A DNA stretch of 64,000 nucleotides, taken from the NCBI GenBank assembly GCA_964624475.1, contig CAZUYC010000094.1, forward strand, positions 1 to 64,000, given 5' to 3'. The notes beneath the pieces are model-generated. The model saw only the letters and a list, made by a program, of their open reading frames with translations. It ran no database searches and was not told the DNA's origin. Shown one piece after another: positions 42,292 to 50,310 of this stretch. The translations under genes were made by a program, and so were the position numbers. Source of the DNA: CAZUYC01 sp964624475 (lineage in GTDB: Bacteria > Myxococcota_A > UBA9160 > SMWR01). Positions within the stretch are counted from its first letter, which is position 1. Each line of letters opens with the position of its first letter.

Positions 42292-42328
42292 CGAGCGAAC
42301 CCCCCGGAAGGCGCGCGTCGGATCGTTC

Positions 42329-43150
42329 CTAGCGCGCGACGAGGACCGCGATCGGGGAGGTGCGGACCACGGCTGCAGCGTTGCTGCCGATGAAGTAGTC
42401 GGTGATGCGATTGCGCCCGAACGCCCCCATCACGATCAGGCCGGCCCGCACCTCGCGGGCGGAGTCGACGATCTTCACGTCCGGGCGGCCGAGCGTGGAG
42501 GAGATCTCGCGCACGGGCACCGGGAGCGAGCCCACGAGCCCCCTCACCTCTTCGAAGCGCGCCGCGGCGCGCCCCTTGTCCTTCGAGTCGACGAAGACGT
42601 GGATCGGCTCGCCGAGGCGCGTCGCGAGGTGCACGGCCAGGCTCGCGCCGATGCGCGAGCCGGGCGAGCCGTCGAAGGCGAGCAGCAGCGGCCCCGCGAG
42701 CTGCGCGCCCTGCGGCACCACGAGCGCCGGCTTGGCCGTCTTGCGCAGGATCCCGTCGGCGATCGAGCCGACGAGGCCCGTGCGGTAGCGCGCGTGCTGC
42801 CCGTCGCGCCCGAGGGCGATCAGCTCGGAGTTCTGGCCGCGCTCCACGACCAGATCGTCGGCGATCCCCTGGAGCACGTCGGAGTGGTACTCGACACCTT
42901 CGGAACGCGCGCGATCCCCGAGGCGCCGCAGCGAGAGGTCCGCGCGGCCCTTCAGGTAGCTCGCGAAGGCGTCGTTCGACGGCGGCGCGACCCCGAGCCC
43001 GTCCTCGCCGAGCCCCTTGGCGAGGCGGTCCTCGATGACGGAGATGCCGTGGAGCCGCGCGCGCAGGCGCGCCGCGAGGCCCGCCGCGAAGCGCTCCGCC
43101 GAGCCCGCCGGCTCCGACCCGTCCGTCGCCATCAAGATGGTCGCGATCAT
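42329..43150 (-). CDS. Tandem universal stress protein
   Basis: 273 residues with two UspA domains. Domain 1 begins TILMATDGSEPAGSAERF and has SELIALGRDGQHARYRTGLV with GSIADGIL. Domain 2 begins LLLAFDGSPGSRIGASLAV and ends with the ATP-binding loop LIVMGAFGRNRITDYFIGSN. The second loop matches the ATP-binding G-x2-G-x9-G-S/N pattern, and the first also approximates it. It is divergent from the PLP gene at 43260. Confidence 0.88.
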   Translation of the reverse strand: MIATILMATDGSEPAGSAERFAAGLAARLRARLHGISVIEDRLAKGLGEDGLGVAPPSNDAFASYLKGRADLSLRRLGDRARSEGVEYHSDVLQGIADDLVVERGQNSELIALGRDGQHARYRTGLVGSIADGILRKTAKPALVVPQGAQLAGPLLLAFDGSPGSRIGASLAVHLATRLGEPIHVFVDSKDKGRAAARFEEVRGLVGSLPVPVREISSTLGRPDVKIVDSAREVRAGLIVMGAFGRNRITDYFIGSNAAAVVRTSPIAVLVAR

Positions 43151-43259
43151 CCGTCCGCTCCGGCACCCACCCCGCGTCCAAGGCGAGTCGAGATTACGGG
43201 ATCCCCGCGGGAAAAGTCAATCACTTGCGCTCGGCCGGGCGCTGCCCGAACCAAGGGGC

Positions 43260-44339
43260 GTGGCCGAGGCCTCCGAACCCGCCCTGTTCCGCGCCTACCC
43301 GGGGCTGCGCGCCGGCCTGCCACGCCATCCCGCCCTGCGCGGGCCGACCCCCGTCGAGCCGCTCCGCCTGCCCGGCTTCGCGGCGGGCGCCCTCTGGATC
43401 AAGCGCGACGAGCGCTCGAGCCCGAGCTACGGCGGGAACAAGCCGCGCAAGCTCGAGTGGATCCTCGGCCACGCCGTGGCGCGCGGCGCGCGCCGGCTGG
43501 TCACGACCGGAGGTCTCGGCACGAACCACGGCCTGGCGACCGCGATCCTCGGCCGGGACGCAGGTCTCGCGACGACGCTGGTGCTCGTGCGCCAGCCCAT
43601 CAGCGAATGCGTGCGGCGCGCGCTCCTGCTCCAGGCCGCCTACGGCGCCTCGCAGGTCTACGGCGCGAACGTCCCGGGCGCCGCGCTCCAGACGCTGCGC
43701 GTGCTCGGCGCGTCGTGGCTGCGCGGCGAGCGCCCCCATCTCGTCCCGACGGGCGGGAGCTCGGCGCGCGGCAGCGTCGGCTTCGTCTCGGCGGCGCTCG
43801 AGCTCGCCCTGCAGGTGCGCTCGGGGCTCGTCCCGGCGCCGCAACGAATCTACGTGCCGGTCGGCAGCGGCGGGACCCTGGCCGGGCTCGTCGCCGGGCT
43901 GCGCCTCGCCGGCCTCGGCGCGCGCGTCGTGGGCGTGCTCGTGACGGACATCCTGCCGCCGAGCGCGGCGCGCCTCGCGGCGCTGGCGCGCGCCACGCTC
44001 CGCCTCCTGCACCGCCTCGACCCGGGCGTCCCGACGCCCGCGATCGGGCACTCCGACTTCGACCTGCTCCGGGACGAGCTCGGGCCGGGCTACGGCGCCT
44101 CCACGCCTGCGGCCGAGCGCGCCGTGCGGGTCGCGGCGGACGCCGGGCTCGCGCTCGAGACGACCTACACTGGAAAATGTCTCTCCGCCCTGCTCGTCCG
44201 CGCCGGGGAGGCCAAGGCCTCGGCGCCGGCCCTCTTCTGGAACACCTACAACGCGGTCGACGTCGCGGCGCGGGCGCCGGCCCCACTCGACCCGGCCCGC
44301 CTGCCGCCGCGCCTGCGCCGCTGGCTCGAACGCGCTTGA
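43260..44339 (+). CDS. PLP-dependent D-cysteine desulfhydrase / ACC deaminase-like protein
   Basis: 359 residues, fold type II PLP. The lysine is in SPSYGGNKPRKLEWILGHAV; other motifs are TTGGLGTNHGLATAILGRD, the phosphate loop IYVPVGSGGTLAGLVAGL and the C-terminal FWNTYNAVD. Such enzymes split D-cysteine to pyruvate, H2S and ammonia, or open aminocyclopropane-carboxylate; specificity is not readable. GTG 43260 is preceded by AAGG and gives VAEASEPALFRAYPG. Confidence 0.85.
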   Translation: MAEASEPALFRAYPGLRAGLPRHPALRGPTPVEPLRLPGFAAGALWIKRDERSSPSYGGNKPRKLEWILGHAVARGARRLVTTGGLGTNHGLATAILGRDAGLATTLVLVRQPISECVRRALLLQAAYGASQVYGANVPGAALQTLRVLGASWLRGERPHLVPTGGSSARGSVGFVSAALELALQVRSGLVPAPQRIYVPVGSGGTLAGLVAGLRLAGLGARVVGVLVTDILPPSAARLAALARATLRLLHRLDPGVPTPAIGHSDFDLLRDELGPGYGASTPAAERAVRVAADAGLALETTYTGKCLSALLVRAGEAKASAPALFWNTYNAVDVAARAPAPLDPARLPPRLRRWLERA

Positions 44340-44371
44340 GCGCGGAGGCCGCGGATGGTAGGAAAGGCGCC

Positions 44372-44905
44372 ATGCGGCCCCTGCCGACGCCCCGGACGAC
44401 CCGCCGCGGCTTCCTGCGCCTGGCGGGAGCGACGGCCGCCTTCGCCTCGCTGGCCGAGCTCCGGGCGCTTCCGGCCGCCGCCGCGCCGCCCGGGCCGGGC
44501 GAGCGCTTCTTCGACCCCGGCGAGACGGAGATCCTGACCCGGATCGCCGAGCGCGTCTGCGACACGGGGGATCCCGCCGCGCCGCTCCTGCGCGCGACGG
44601 GCACCCTTGCTTGCATCGACGCCTTCTGCCGCTCGCTCGACCCCGCGCTCACGGCAGAGCTCCCGATAGCACTCCGGCTCTTCGAGTGGGGCCCGTTGCT
44701 CTTCGACTGGACCTTCACCCCCTTCACGCGCATGAGCGACGCCGAGCGCGACGCGTCGCTGCGCGCCTGGATGACGAGCCGCCTCGCGATCCGCCGCCAG
44801 GCCTTCCTCGCGGTCCGCAACCTCTGCCTGCTCGGCTTCTACAGCCAGCCGGAGACGTGGCGGCTGATCGGCTACCAGGGGCCGCTCGTCGGGGCGCGCC
44901 CGTGA
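44372..44905 (+). CDS. Tat-exported small subunit of a GMC oxidoreductase (gluconate 2-dehydrogenase subunit 3-like)
   Basis: 177 residues from ATG 44372, with AGGAAAGG upstream. A twin-arginine signal (TTRRGFLRLAGATAAFASLA) precedes a helical domain with FFDPGETEILTRIAERVCDT and RQAFLAVRNLCLLGFYSQPE, typical of the subunit that escorts GMC-type dehydrogenases through Tat. Its stop overlaps the GTG of the large subunit (GTGA). Confidence 0.85.
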   Translation: MRPLPTPRTTRRGFLRLAGATAAFASLAELRALPAAAAPPGPGERFFDPGETEILTRIAERVCDTGDPAAPLLRATGTLACIDAFCRSLDPALTAELPIALRLFEWGPLLFDWTFTPFTRMSDAERDASLRAWMTSRLAIRRQAFLAVRNLCLLGFYSQPETWRLIGYQGPLVGARP

Positions 44906-46437
44906 TCGCGAGCGCGGCCGAGCGCGGCGGCGACCTCGCGCTCTCGGCGGAGGTCTGCGTGATCGGCTCGGGCGGCGGCGGCGCGGTCGCCGCCGCCCTG
45001 CTCGCCGAGGCCGGGCGCTCGGTCGTCGTGCTCGAGAAGGGGCCGCATTGGACGAGCGCCGAGTTCACGCAGCGCGAGGACCAGATGCTGCCGCGCCTCT
45101 TCGAGGAGGCAGGCATGCGCCAGACGGAGGACGGCGGGCACGTGATCCTCCAGGGGCGCGCGGTCGGCGGCTCGACGGTTCACAACCTCTGCTACGCCTT
45201 CCGCACGCCCGAGCCGATCCTGCGCGTCTGGCGCGAGGAGCACGGCCTGGCAGAGCTCACGCCCGAAGCGCTGGCGCCGAGCTTCGAGCGCGTCGAGGCG
45301 GGCCTGCGCGTGAAGCCGATCCGCGAGGACGAGCTGAACTCGTTGAACCGCCTGCTGCGCGCCGGAGCCGAGCGCCTCGGCTGGTCCGGGCTCGTGGCCC
45401 GCCACAACCGCGAGGGCTGCGTTCAGGCCGGCTACTGCATCCTCGGCTGCAGCTACGGCGCGAAGCAGTCGATGCTCGTCACCTACGTCCCCCGCGCCGA
45501 CGCGGCGGGGGCACGCATCTACGCCGGCGCGCAGGCGGAGCGCATCGAGGCCCCGGGGGGCCGCGTGCGCCGCGTGCTCGGCCGCGTCGTCGACGAAGCG
45601 GGCGAGCCGCGCGGCGCGCTCGAGGTCGAAGCCCGGGTCGTCGTCCTGGCCGCGGGCGCGATCGCCTCGCCGGACCTGCTGCGGCGCAGCGGGATCGGCG
45701 ATCCCGCGCAGGTCGGACGCCACCTGCACCTGCATCCCTCGGTGATGGCGGCCGGGTTCTGGGACGAGCCGATCCACGCCTACCGCGGCATCCCGCAGAG
45801 CTACTACGTCGACGAGTGGATCGACCTCGAGCGCGACCCGCGCTCCGGGTTCGTGCTCATGCCGATCTCGGGCTTCCCGGTGCTGACGGCCGCCAACCTC
45901 CCGGGCTTCGGCCGCGAGCACTTCGCCTGGATGCGCGGCTACGCGAAGATGGGCGGCGTGCTCGCCCTGCTCCACGACGAGAGCGAAGGCTCGGTCGAGA
46001 GCGGCGACTCGCTCGCCCGCCCGCGGATCCGTTACGCACTCGACGCCCGCGACCGCGCGCAGCTCACGCAGGGCCTGCGGCGCTGCGTGGAGCTGCTCTT
46101 CGCCTCCGGCGCTCGGCGCGTCCTCGTGCCCTACGCGGCGGGTCCGCTCGCCCTCGAACGCGGCGACTCCCTCGCCGAGATCGACCGCCGCGAGGTCCGC
46201 GAGGGCGAGATCCCGCTCGCCTCGACGCACCCGCAGTCGACCTGCCGCATGGGCGGCGATCCCAGCCGCTCGGTCGTCGACGCCGTCGGCCACTGCCACG
46301 GCGTGCACGGCCTCTTCGTCGCGGACATGAGCGTCTTCCCCACGTCGCTCGGAGCGCCGCCGCAGATCACGACCGCGGCGCTCGCCGACCGTACCGCGCA
46401 CGCGATCCTCGCGCGCTGGGAGGAATTCTCCGGCTAG
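44902..46437 (+). CDS. GMC-family FAD-dependent oxidoreductase, large subunit
   Basis: 511 residues. The FAD dinucleotide site is EVCVIGSGGGGAVAAALLAE, then VILQGRAVGGSTVHNLCYAF (GMC signature 1) and VVVLAAGAIASPDLLRRSGI (signature 2). The C-terminal catalytic block is HPQSTCRMGGDPSRSVVDAV followed by FVADMSVFPTSLGAPPQITT. No export signal of its own, so it probably travels with the Tat subunit encoded just before it. Substrates may be sterols, alcohols or sugars. Confidence 0.9.
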   Translation: MIASAAERGGDLALSAEVCVIGSGGGGAVAAALLAEAGRSVVVLEKGPHWTSAEFTQREDQMLPRLFEEAGMRQTEDGGHVILQGRAVGGSTVHNLCYAFRTPEPILRVWREEHGLAELTPEALAPSFERVEAGLRVKPIREDELNSLNRLLRAGAERLGWSGLVARHNREGCVQAGYCILGCSYGAKQSMLVTYVPRADAAGARIYAGAQAERIEAPGGRVRRVLGRVVDEAGEPRGALEVEARVVVLAAGAIASPDLLRRSGIGDPAQVGRHLHLHPSVMAAGFWDEPIHAYRGIPQSYYVDEWIDLERDPRSGFVLMPISGFPVLTAANLPGFGREHFAWMRGYAKMGGVLALLHDESEGSVESGDSLARPRIRYALDARDRAQLTQGLRRCVELLFASGARRVLVPYAAGPLALERGDSLAEIDRREVREGEIPLASTHPQSTCRMGGDPSRSVVDAVGHCHGVHGLFVADMSVFPTSLGAPPQITTAALADRTAHAILARWEEFSG

Positions 46438-46440
46438 CGC

Positions 46441-46632
46441 ATGGACTCCGCTCGCCTACGGCTCGCTGCGCTTGCCCCCCCGATGGACTCCGCTCGCCTA
46501 CGGCTCGCTGCGCGCTGCGCTTGCCCCCCCGATGGACTCCGCTCGCCTATGGCTCGCTGCGCGCTGCGCTTGCCCCGATGGACTCCGCTCGCCTATGGCT
46601 CGCTGCGCGCTGCGCTTGCGGCTCGCTGCGCG
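46441..46632. repeat. Tandem array of four repeat arms
   Basis: Four units start at 46441, 46483, 46532 and 46578 (spacing 42, 49 and 46 bases), each opening GATGGACTCCGCTCGCCTA or its close variant, then GGCTCGCTGCGC, and closing CTTGCCCC. A partial fifth arm (GCGGCTCGCTGCGCGAC) ends it. The unit is the terminal part of the arm of the 216-bp elements at 58.8 and 61.1 kb. The array begins three bases after the GMC stop. Its last ~40 bases form the 3' end of the CBS gene, which would be translated through it (VAQRAASAARSEP). Confidence 0.85.
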
Positions 46633-47075
46633 ACCTCGACCGAACGCCGCGGGTCGCGGTTCGGGGGCAGGCCCGCGAAGCAGCGCAGGACGTCCGTCTC
46701 CGTGATGATGCCGAGCAGCTCCTGGTGCTCGACCACCGGCAGGCAGCCGATCTTGTGCTCCGCCATGACGCGGGCCGCCTCCTTCACGCTCGCGTCGGGC
46801 CCCACCACGATCGGGGGCGTCGACATCACGCGCGCGATCTCCACCCCGTGCAGGAAGGCCCGGCGCTGCCCGGAGTCGATTCCGCTCAGGTTCGAGAGCG
46901 AGGCTCGTAGCAGGTCGCGCTCGGAGACGACGCCCACGAGCTTGCCGCCGTGAACCACCGGTATGTGGCGCAAGCGCCCGAGCGTCATGATATCCTCGAC
47001 CGTCGAAAGCGTGTCGCTCTCGCTGATCGTGACCATGTGGTCGGGCATGACGTCGCGGACGCGGGCGGCTCGCAT
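46593..47075 (-). CDS. CBS-domain pair protein
   Basis: 160 residues with two CBS motifs: DVMPDHMVTISESDTLSTVE with RLRHIPVVHGGKLVGVVSER, then PPIVVGPDASVKEAARVMAE with IGCLPVVEHQELLGIITETD. CBS pairs bind adenosyl nucleotides and usually control another protein. The last 13 residues are encoded by the tandem repeat array, so the natural C-terminus has probably been replaced. ATG 47075 lies divergent to, and almost touching, the next gene. Confidence 0.87.
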   Translation of the reverse strand: MRAARVRDVMPDHMVTISESDTLSTVEDIMTLGRLRHIPVVHGGKLVGVVSERDLLRASLSNLSGIDSGQRRAFLHGVEIARVMSTPPIVVGPDASVKEAARVMAEHKIGCLPVVEHQELLGIITETDVLRCFAGLPPNRDPRRSVEVAQRAASAARSEP

Positions 47076-47091
47076 GAAAGAAATCTACTCC

Positions 47092-47520
47092 ATGACGCGG
47101 CACCGAGGGAACAAAAAAGAGCAGCGGCCCGCGGGGAGCGGCGGGGGCGACGAGGCGCCCGACACCGGGGGGCGTCTGCCGGCGCTCCCGGAGCTGGTCC
47201 GGAAGGCCTTCTCGCTCGGGTTTTCCGGCTTCTTCCTGACCGAGGAGGTGATCCGCAAGGCCCTCGGCGATACCATCCCCAAGGACTGGACGGACTTCGC
47301 CGCCGACCAGAGCGAGCGGGCCCGGCGGGAGTTCCTGGAGCGCCTCTCCTTCGAGATCGCCCAGTCGCTCGAGAAGATCGACGTCGCCGCGGTGCTCCGG
47401 GAGCTGCTCGAGGGGCGGACGCTGGAGATCCGGGCCGAGATCCGGCTCGGCGAGAAGGAACCGGGGCCTGGCCGCCACGGGATTTCCACCACGCTTCGCC
47501 GCACCGGGGAGGATCGGTGA
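47092..47520 (+). CDS. Conserved-looking small helical protein, unknown function
   Basis: 142 residues from ATG 47092 (an in-frame ATG at 47074 would overlap the CBS start). A charged N-terminus is followed by LPELVRKAFSLGFSGFFLTE, EVIRKALGDTIPKDWTDFAA and ERLSFEIAQSLEKIDVAAVL. The amphipathic helical pattern is phasin-like but I do not claim that family. Its stop overlaps the GTG of the next gene (GTGA); first of a four-gene operon. Confidence 0.65.
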   Translation: MTRHRGNKKEQRPAGSGGGDEAPDTGGRLPALPELVRKAFSLGFSGFFLTEEVIRKALGDTIPKDWTDFAADQSERARREFLERLSFEIAQSLEKIDVAAVLRELLEGRTLEIRAEIRLGEKEPGPGRHGISTTLRRTGEDR

Positions 47521-48977
47521 CCGAAGCCCGCGCCCCCGCGGACCGGTCGGACCGCGGGAGGGCAGCCCTCGGATGGGCGCTGGCGGCGGCATGCGTGCTC
47601 TACGCGCTCGGGATCCACCACGGGATCGGGCCGGGCCCCGTGGGCGTCGAGCTGCGCTGGTACGAGCCGCGCGGCTTCCTGCTGCGCTGGGGCTGGCTCT
47701 CCTTCGCCTTCGAGTCCACGCCCCGCCTGATGGTCCTGCTCACGCTCCCGGCGGTCGCACTCTCGCTCGCCGTCGTCGCCACCACCGCCTCGGCCGTGGC
47801 CCGCGCCATCTCGGTCGTCTGCACGATCGCGACGCCGCTCTACCTGTTCTACGGCGACCAGGCGACGCGGGTGTGGGAGTGGTTCGGCTGGCGCGGCTCG
47901 GCGGTGCTCACGATGCTCGCGGTCTGCGTCGGGCTCGCGCTCGCGGCGCCGCTGCTCGCGGTGAGCTGGCTCCGGCTCGCCTGGCCGATGCGCATCGCCA
48001 CCTACCTGCCCTTCGCTTGCGGCGCGATCGCCTTCATCCGCAACGCCACGGGAACCGATCCGAGCCTGCGTTTCAACCTCTCGCCGTGGCCCGCCGTCCC
48101 GGTCTTCGGGCTCGAGGTGGCGGCGCTCTTCACCGCGGCCTGGCTCCTCGGCGTGTCGCTCGGGCTGCGCGGGGTGGCCGAGTGGCGGGGCGCGCCCGGC
48201 GGCGCCTCCCGCCTCGTGCTCGGCGTAGGCCTCGGGATCGCCGTTCCGATCGCGATCCTCGCGCTCGGCGCGCGCTTCTCGCTCTTCCCCTTCGCTTTCG
48301 GTCGCGGTACCTACCTGGCGTGCGCGCTCGTCTGTGCGCTCGCGATCGGCCTCGCGGCGAGCCTCGGCGTCCGCGGCGACGCGGAGGGCACGCGCCTGCG
48401 CAGCCTCTACTCGGGGGCCGGTGCCGCGCTCGTGCTCCTGCCGATCCTGGTCGGGCAGGCCTGGGCGCGCGTCGACTACTTCGTGACGCGCGAGGAACGC
48501 GCGAGAGAGATCATCGACGCGCTCCAGACCTGGTTCGACCGCGAGGGTCTCTACCCCGACGAGCTCGACCAGCTGCTCGAGAGCCAGGACCTGGGCACGA
48601 TCCCGCGCCCCGCGATCGGCTTCGGCTTCCTCTACCACGACGAGTTCCGCTATCGGAGCTTCGGCACGAGCTTCCTGCTCGAGTTCCCGGCGCCGCGCTG
48701 GGTCGAGTGCGCCTACACGCCGCCCTTCGAGGACGAGGAGGACGAGGACGGCGCCCCGGCGGACGCCGAGGCCGCGTCCGAGGACGAGGGGCTCGAGGCC
48801 TGGGAGCGGCCCCGGGGGGCGGCGGAGGGCCCCGAAACGGAGGGCGCTGCGGCCGCCGCGCAGGCGGGCCGTGCCGGCGGGCCCGCGGCGGGCTCGGACG
48901 AGGCCGACGGCAGCGACGCCGACGGCGGACTCGGCGAGTCCTGGTCCTGCCCCTCGAAGCCGCCGGAGCTCTGGTAG
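47517..48977 (+). CDS. Polytopic membrane protein with pseudopilin-like C-terminal domain
   Basis: 486 residues. About nine hydrophobic helices (for instance GWALAAACVLYALGIHHGIG and LMVLLTLPAVALSLAVVATT) are followed by a soluble part: REIIDALQTWFDREGLYPDE and LDQLLESQDLGTIPRPAIGF, then FLLEFPAPRWVECAYTPPF. This resembles the C-terminal region of type II secretion-like pseudopilins. It ends in an acidic, alanine-rich low-complexity tail. No known family. GTG 47517 overlaps the upstream stop. Confidence 0.65.
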   Translation: MTEARAPADRSDRGRAALGWALAAACVLYALGIHHGIGPGPVGVELRWYEPRGFLLRWGWLSFAFESTPRLMVLLTLPAVALSLAVVATTASAVARAISVVCTIATPLYLFYGDQATRVWEWFGWRGSAVLTMLAVCVGLALAAPLLAVSWLRLAWPMRIATYLPFACGAIAFIRNATGTDPSLRFNLSPWPAVPVFGLEVAALFTAAWLLGVSLGLRGVAEWRGAPGGASRLVLGVGLGIAVPIAILALGARFSLFPFAFGRGTYLACALVCALAIGLAASLGVRGDAEGTRLRSLYSGAGAALVLLPILVGQAWARVDYFVTREERAREIIDALQTWFDREGLYPDELDQLLESQDLGTIPRPAIGFGFLYHDEFRYRSFGTSFLLEFPAPRWVECAYTPPFEDEEDEDGAPADAEAASEDEGLEAWERPRGAAEGPETEGAAAAAQAGRAGGPAAGSDEADGSDADGGLGESWSCPSKPPELW

Positions 48978-48981
48978 CCGG

Positions 48982-50310
48982 ATGGCGGGCCCCCGCGTCA
49001 GTGCGGCGCAGCGCGCCTACCGCGCGCGGCGCATCGGCTTGACCTTCGGTCGCGTCTACCTCGGGATCCGCGCGCACCGCTTCCTCGCGCGGCGGCTGCG
49101 CCCGCCCGACATGCCCGAGCGCTGGCGCCGCTTCCACGGCCGGAGCGCGCGCACCATCTACGACGCGGCGATCGAGCTCCAGGGCCTGATACTCAAGGGC
49201 TGCCAGTTCCTCGGCTCGCGGGCCGACGTGCTCCCGCGCGAGTACGTGGACGTGCTCTCGAAGCTCCAGGACCGCGTTCCGCCGCGGCCCTTCCCGGTGG
49301 TGAAGGAGACCGTGGAGCGCGAGCTCGGCGCCGAGCTCGCCCAGGTCTTCCGCTCGTTCGCGCCGATGCCCGTCGCCGCGGCCTCCCTGGCGCAGGTGCA
49401 CGCCGCGGAGCTTCGAAACGGCGAGCGCGTGGCGGTGAAGGTCCAGTACCCGGAGATCGAGAGCCTGGTGAAGAGCGACCTCGCGAACGTCCGCACGCTC
49501 TTCCGCGCGGTGGGGCTGCTCGAGAGCGACCTCGATCTCATGCCGCTCGTCGACGAGCTCGCGGAGCACGTGCCCCGCGAGCTCAACTTCGTGAACGAGG
49601 GCCACAACGCCGAGGCGATCGGCCGCTACTTCAAGGGACGCGACGACGTCGGCGTCCCTCGCATCCACTGGGAGTTCACGACGCGCCGCGTGCTCGTGAT
49701 GGAGTACGTCGACGGCATCAAGATCACCGACCTAGTAGCGCTTCGCGAGGCCGGGCTCGACCGGGCGCGGATCTCGCAGCTGCTCGTCGAGGCCTACTGC
49801 GAGCAGATCCTGAACCAGGGCTTCTTCCACGCCGACCCCCACCCCGGGAACCTCCTCGTCCAGCGGCTGCCCTCGGGGGAGCCGCGCCTCGTCTTCCTCG
49901 ACTTCGGGCTCGCCAAGGAGCTCCCGCCGCGCTTCCGGCAGGGGGCGATGGACTTCGCGGCCGCGCTGCTGCGCGCCGACCCGGACGCCATGGCCGAGGC
50001 GCTGCTCGCGCTCGGCTTCGAGACCCGCGATGGGCGGCCCGAGGGCCTGCTCGAGATCGCGCGCTTCGTGCTCGAGGTCGGCCAGCGCTTCCGCCACGGC
50101 GTGCGCCTCGAGGGCGAGATCGGCGAGCGCTTCGGGCGCGAGATCCCGGACCGCATCCGCGAGAACCCGATCGTGCGGATCCCGACCCACCTCGTGCTGC
50201 TCGGGCGCGTGATCGGGCTCCTCTCCGGCGTGAACCGCTCGCTCGATGCCAGGATCGACCTCGCGCGCACGATCTTCCCCTACGTGGCGGGCGTGCGACG
50301 GGGCACCTGA
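48982..50310 (+). CDS. UbiB/AarF/ADCK-family atypical kinase
   Basis: 442 residues. The ADCK family supports ubiquinone and other lipid metabolism. Seen: the alanine-rich nucleotide loop PVAAASLAQVHAAELRNGER, VAVKVQYPEIESLVKSDLAN, the catalytic GFFHADPHPGNLLVQRL and FLDFGLAKELPPRF. The family KxGQ-type motif reads ILKGCQFLGSRADVLPREYV (K-G-C-Q), a variant. ATG 48982 is four bases after the previous stop, and its stop overlaps the HTTM start (TGATG). Confidence 0.88.
   Translation: MAGPRVSAAQRAYRARRIGLTFGRVYLGIRAHRFLARRLRPPDMPERWRRFHGRSARTIYDAAIELQGLILKGCQFLGSRADVLPREYVDVLSKLQDRVPPRPFPVVKETVERELGAELAQVFRSFAPMPVAAASLAQVHAAELRNGERVAVKVQYPEIESLVKSDLANVRTLFRAVGLLESDLDLMPLVDELAEHVPRELNFVNEGHNAEAIGRYFKGRDDVGVPRIHWEFTTRRVLVMEYVDGIKITDLVALREAGLDRARISQLLVEAYCEQILNQGFFHADPHPGNLLVQRLPSGEPRLVFLDFGLAKELPPRFRQGAMDFAAALLRADPDAMAEALLALGFETRDGRPEGLLEIARFVLEVGQRFRHGVRLEGEIGERFGREIPDRIRENPIVRIPTHLVLLGRVIGLLSGVNRSLDARIDLARTIFPYVAGVRRGT

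Noticed and set aside
46441..46632. Possible CRISPR array
   Set aside because: The spacing is regular, but units are nearly contiguous with no unique spacers of constant length, no leader and no cas genes. The unit is an arm of a dispersed palindromic repeat.
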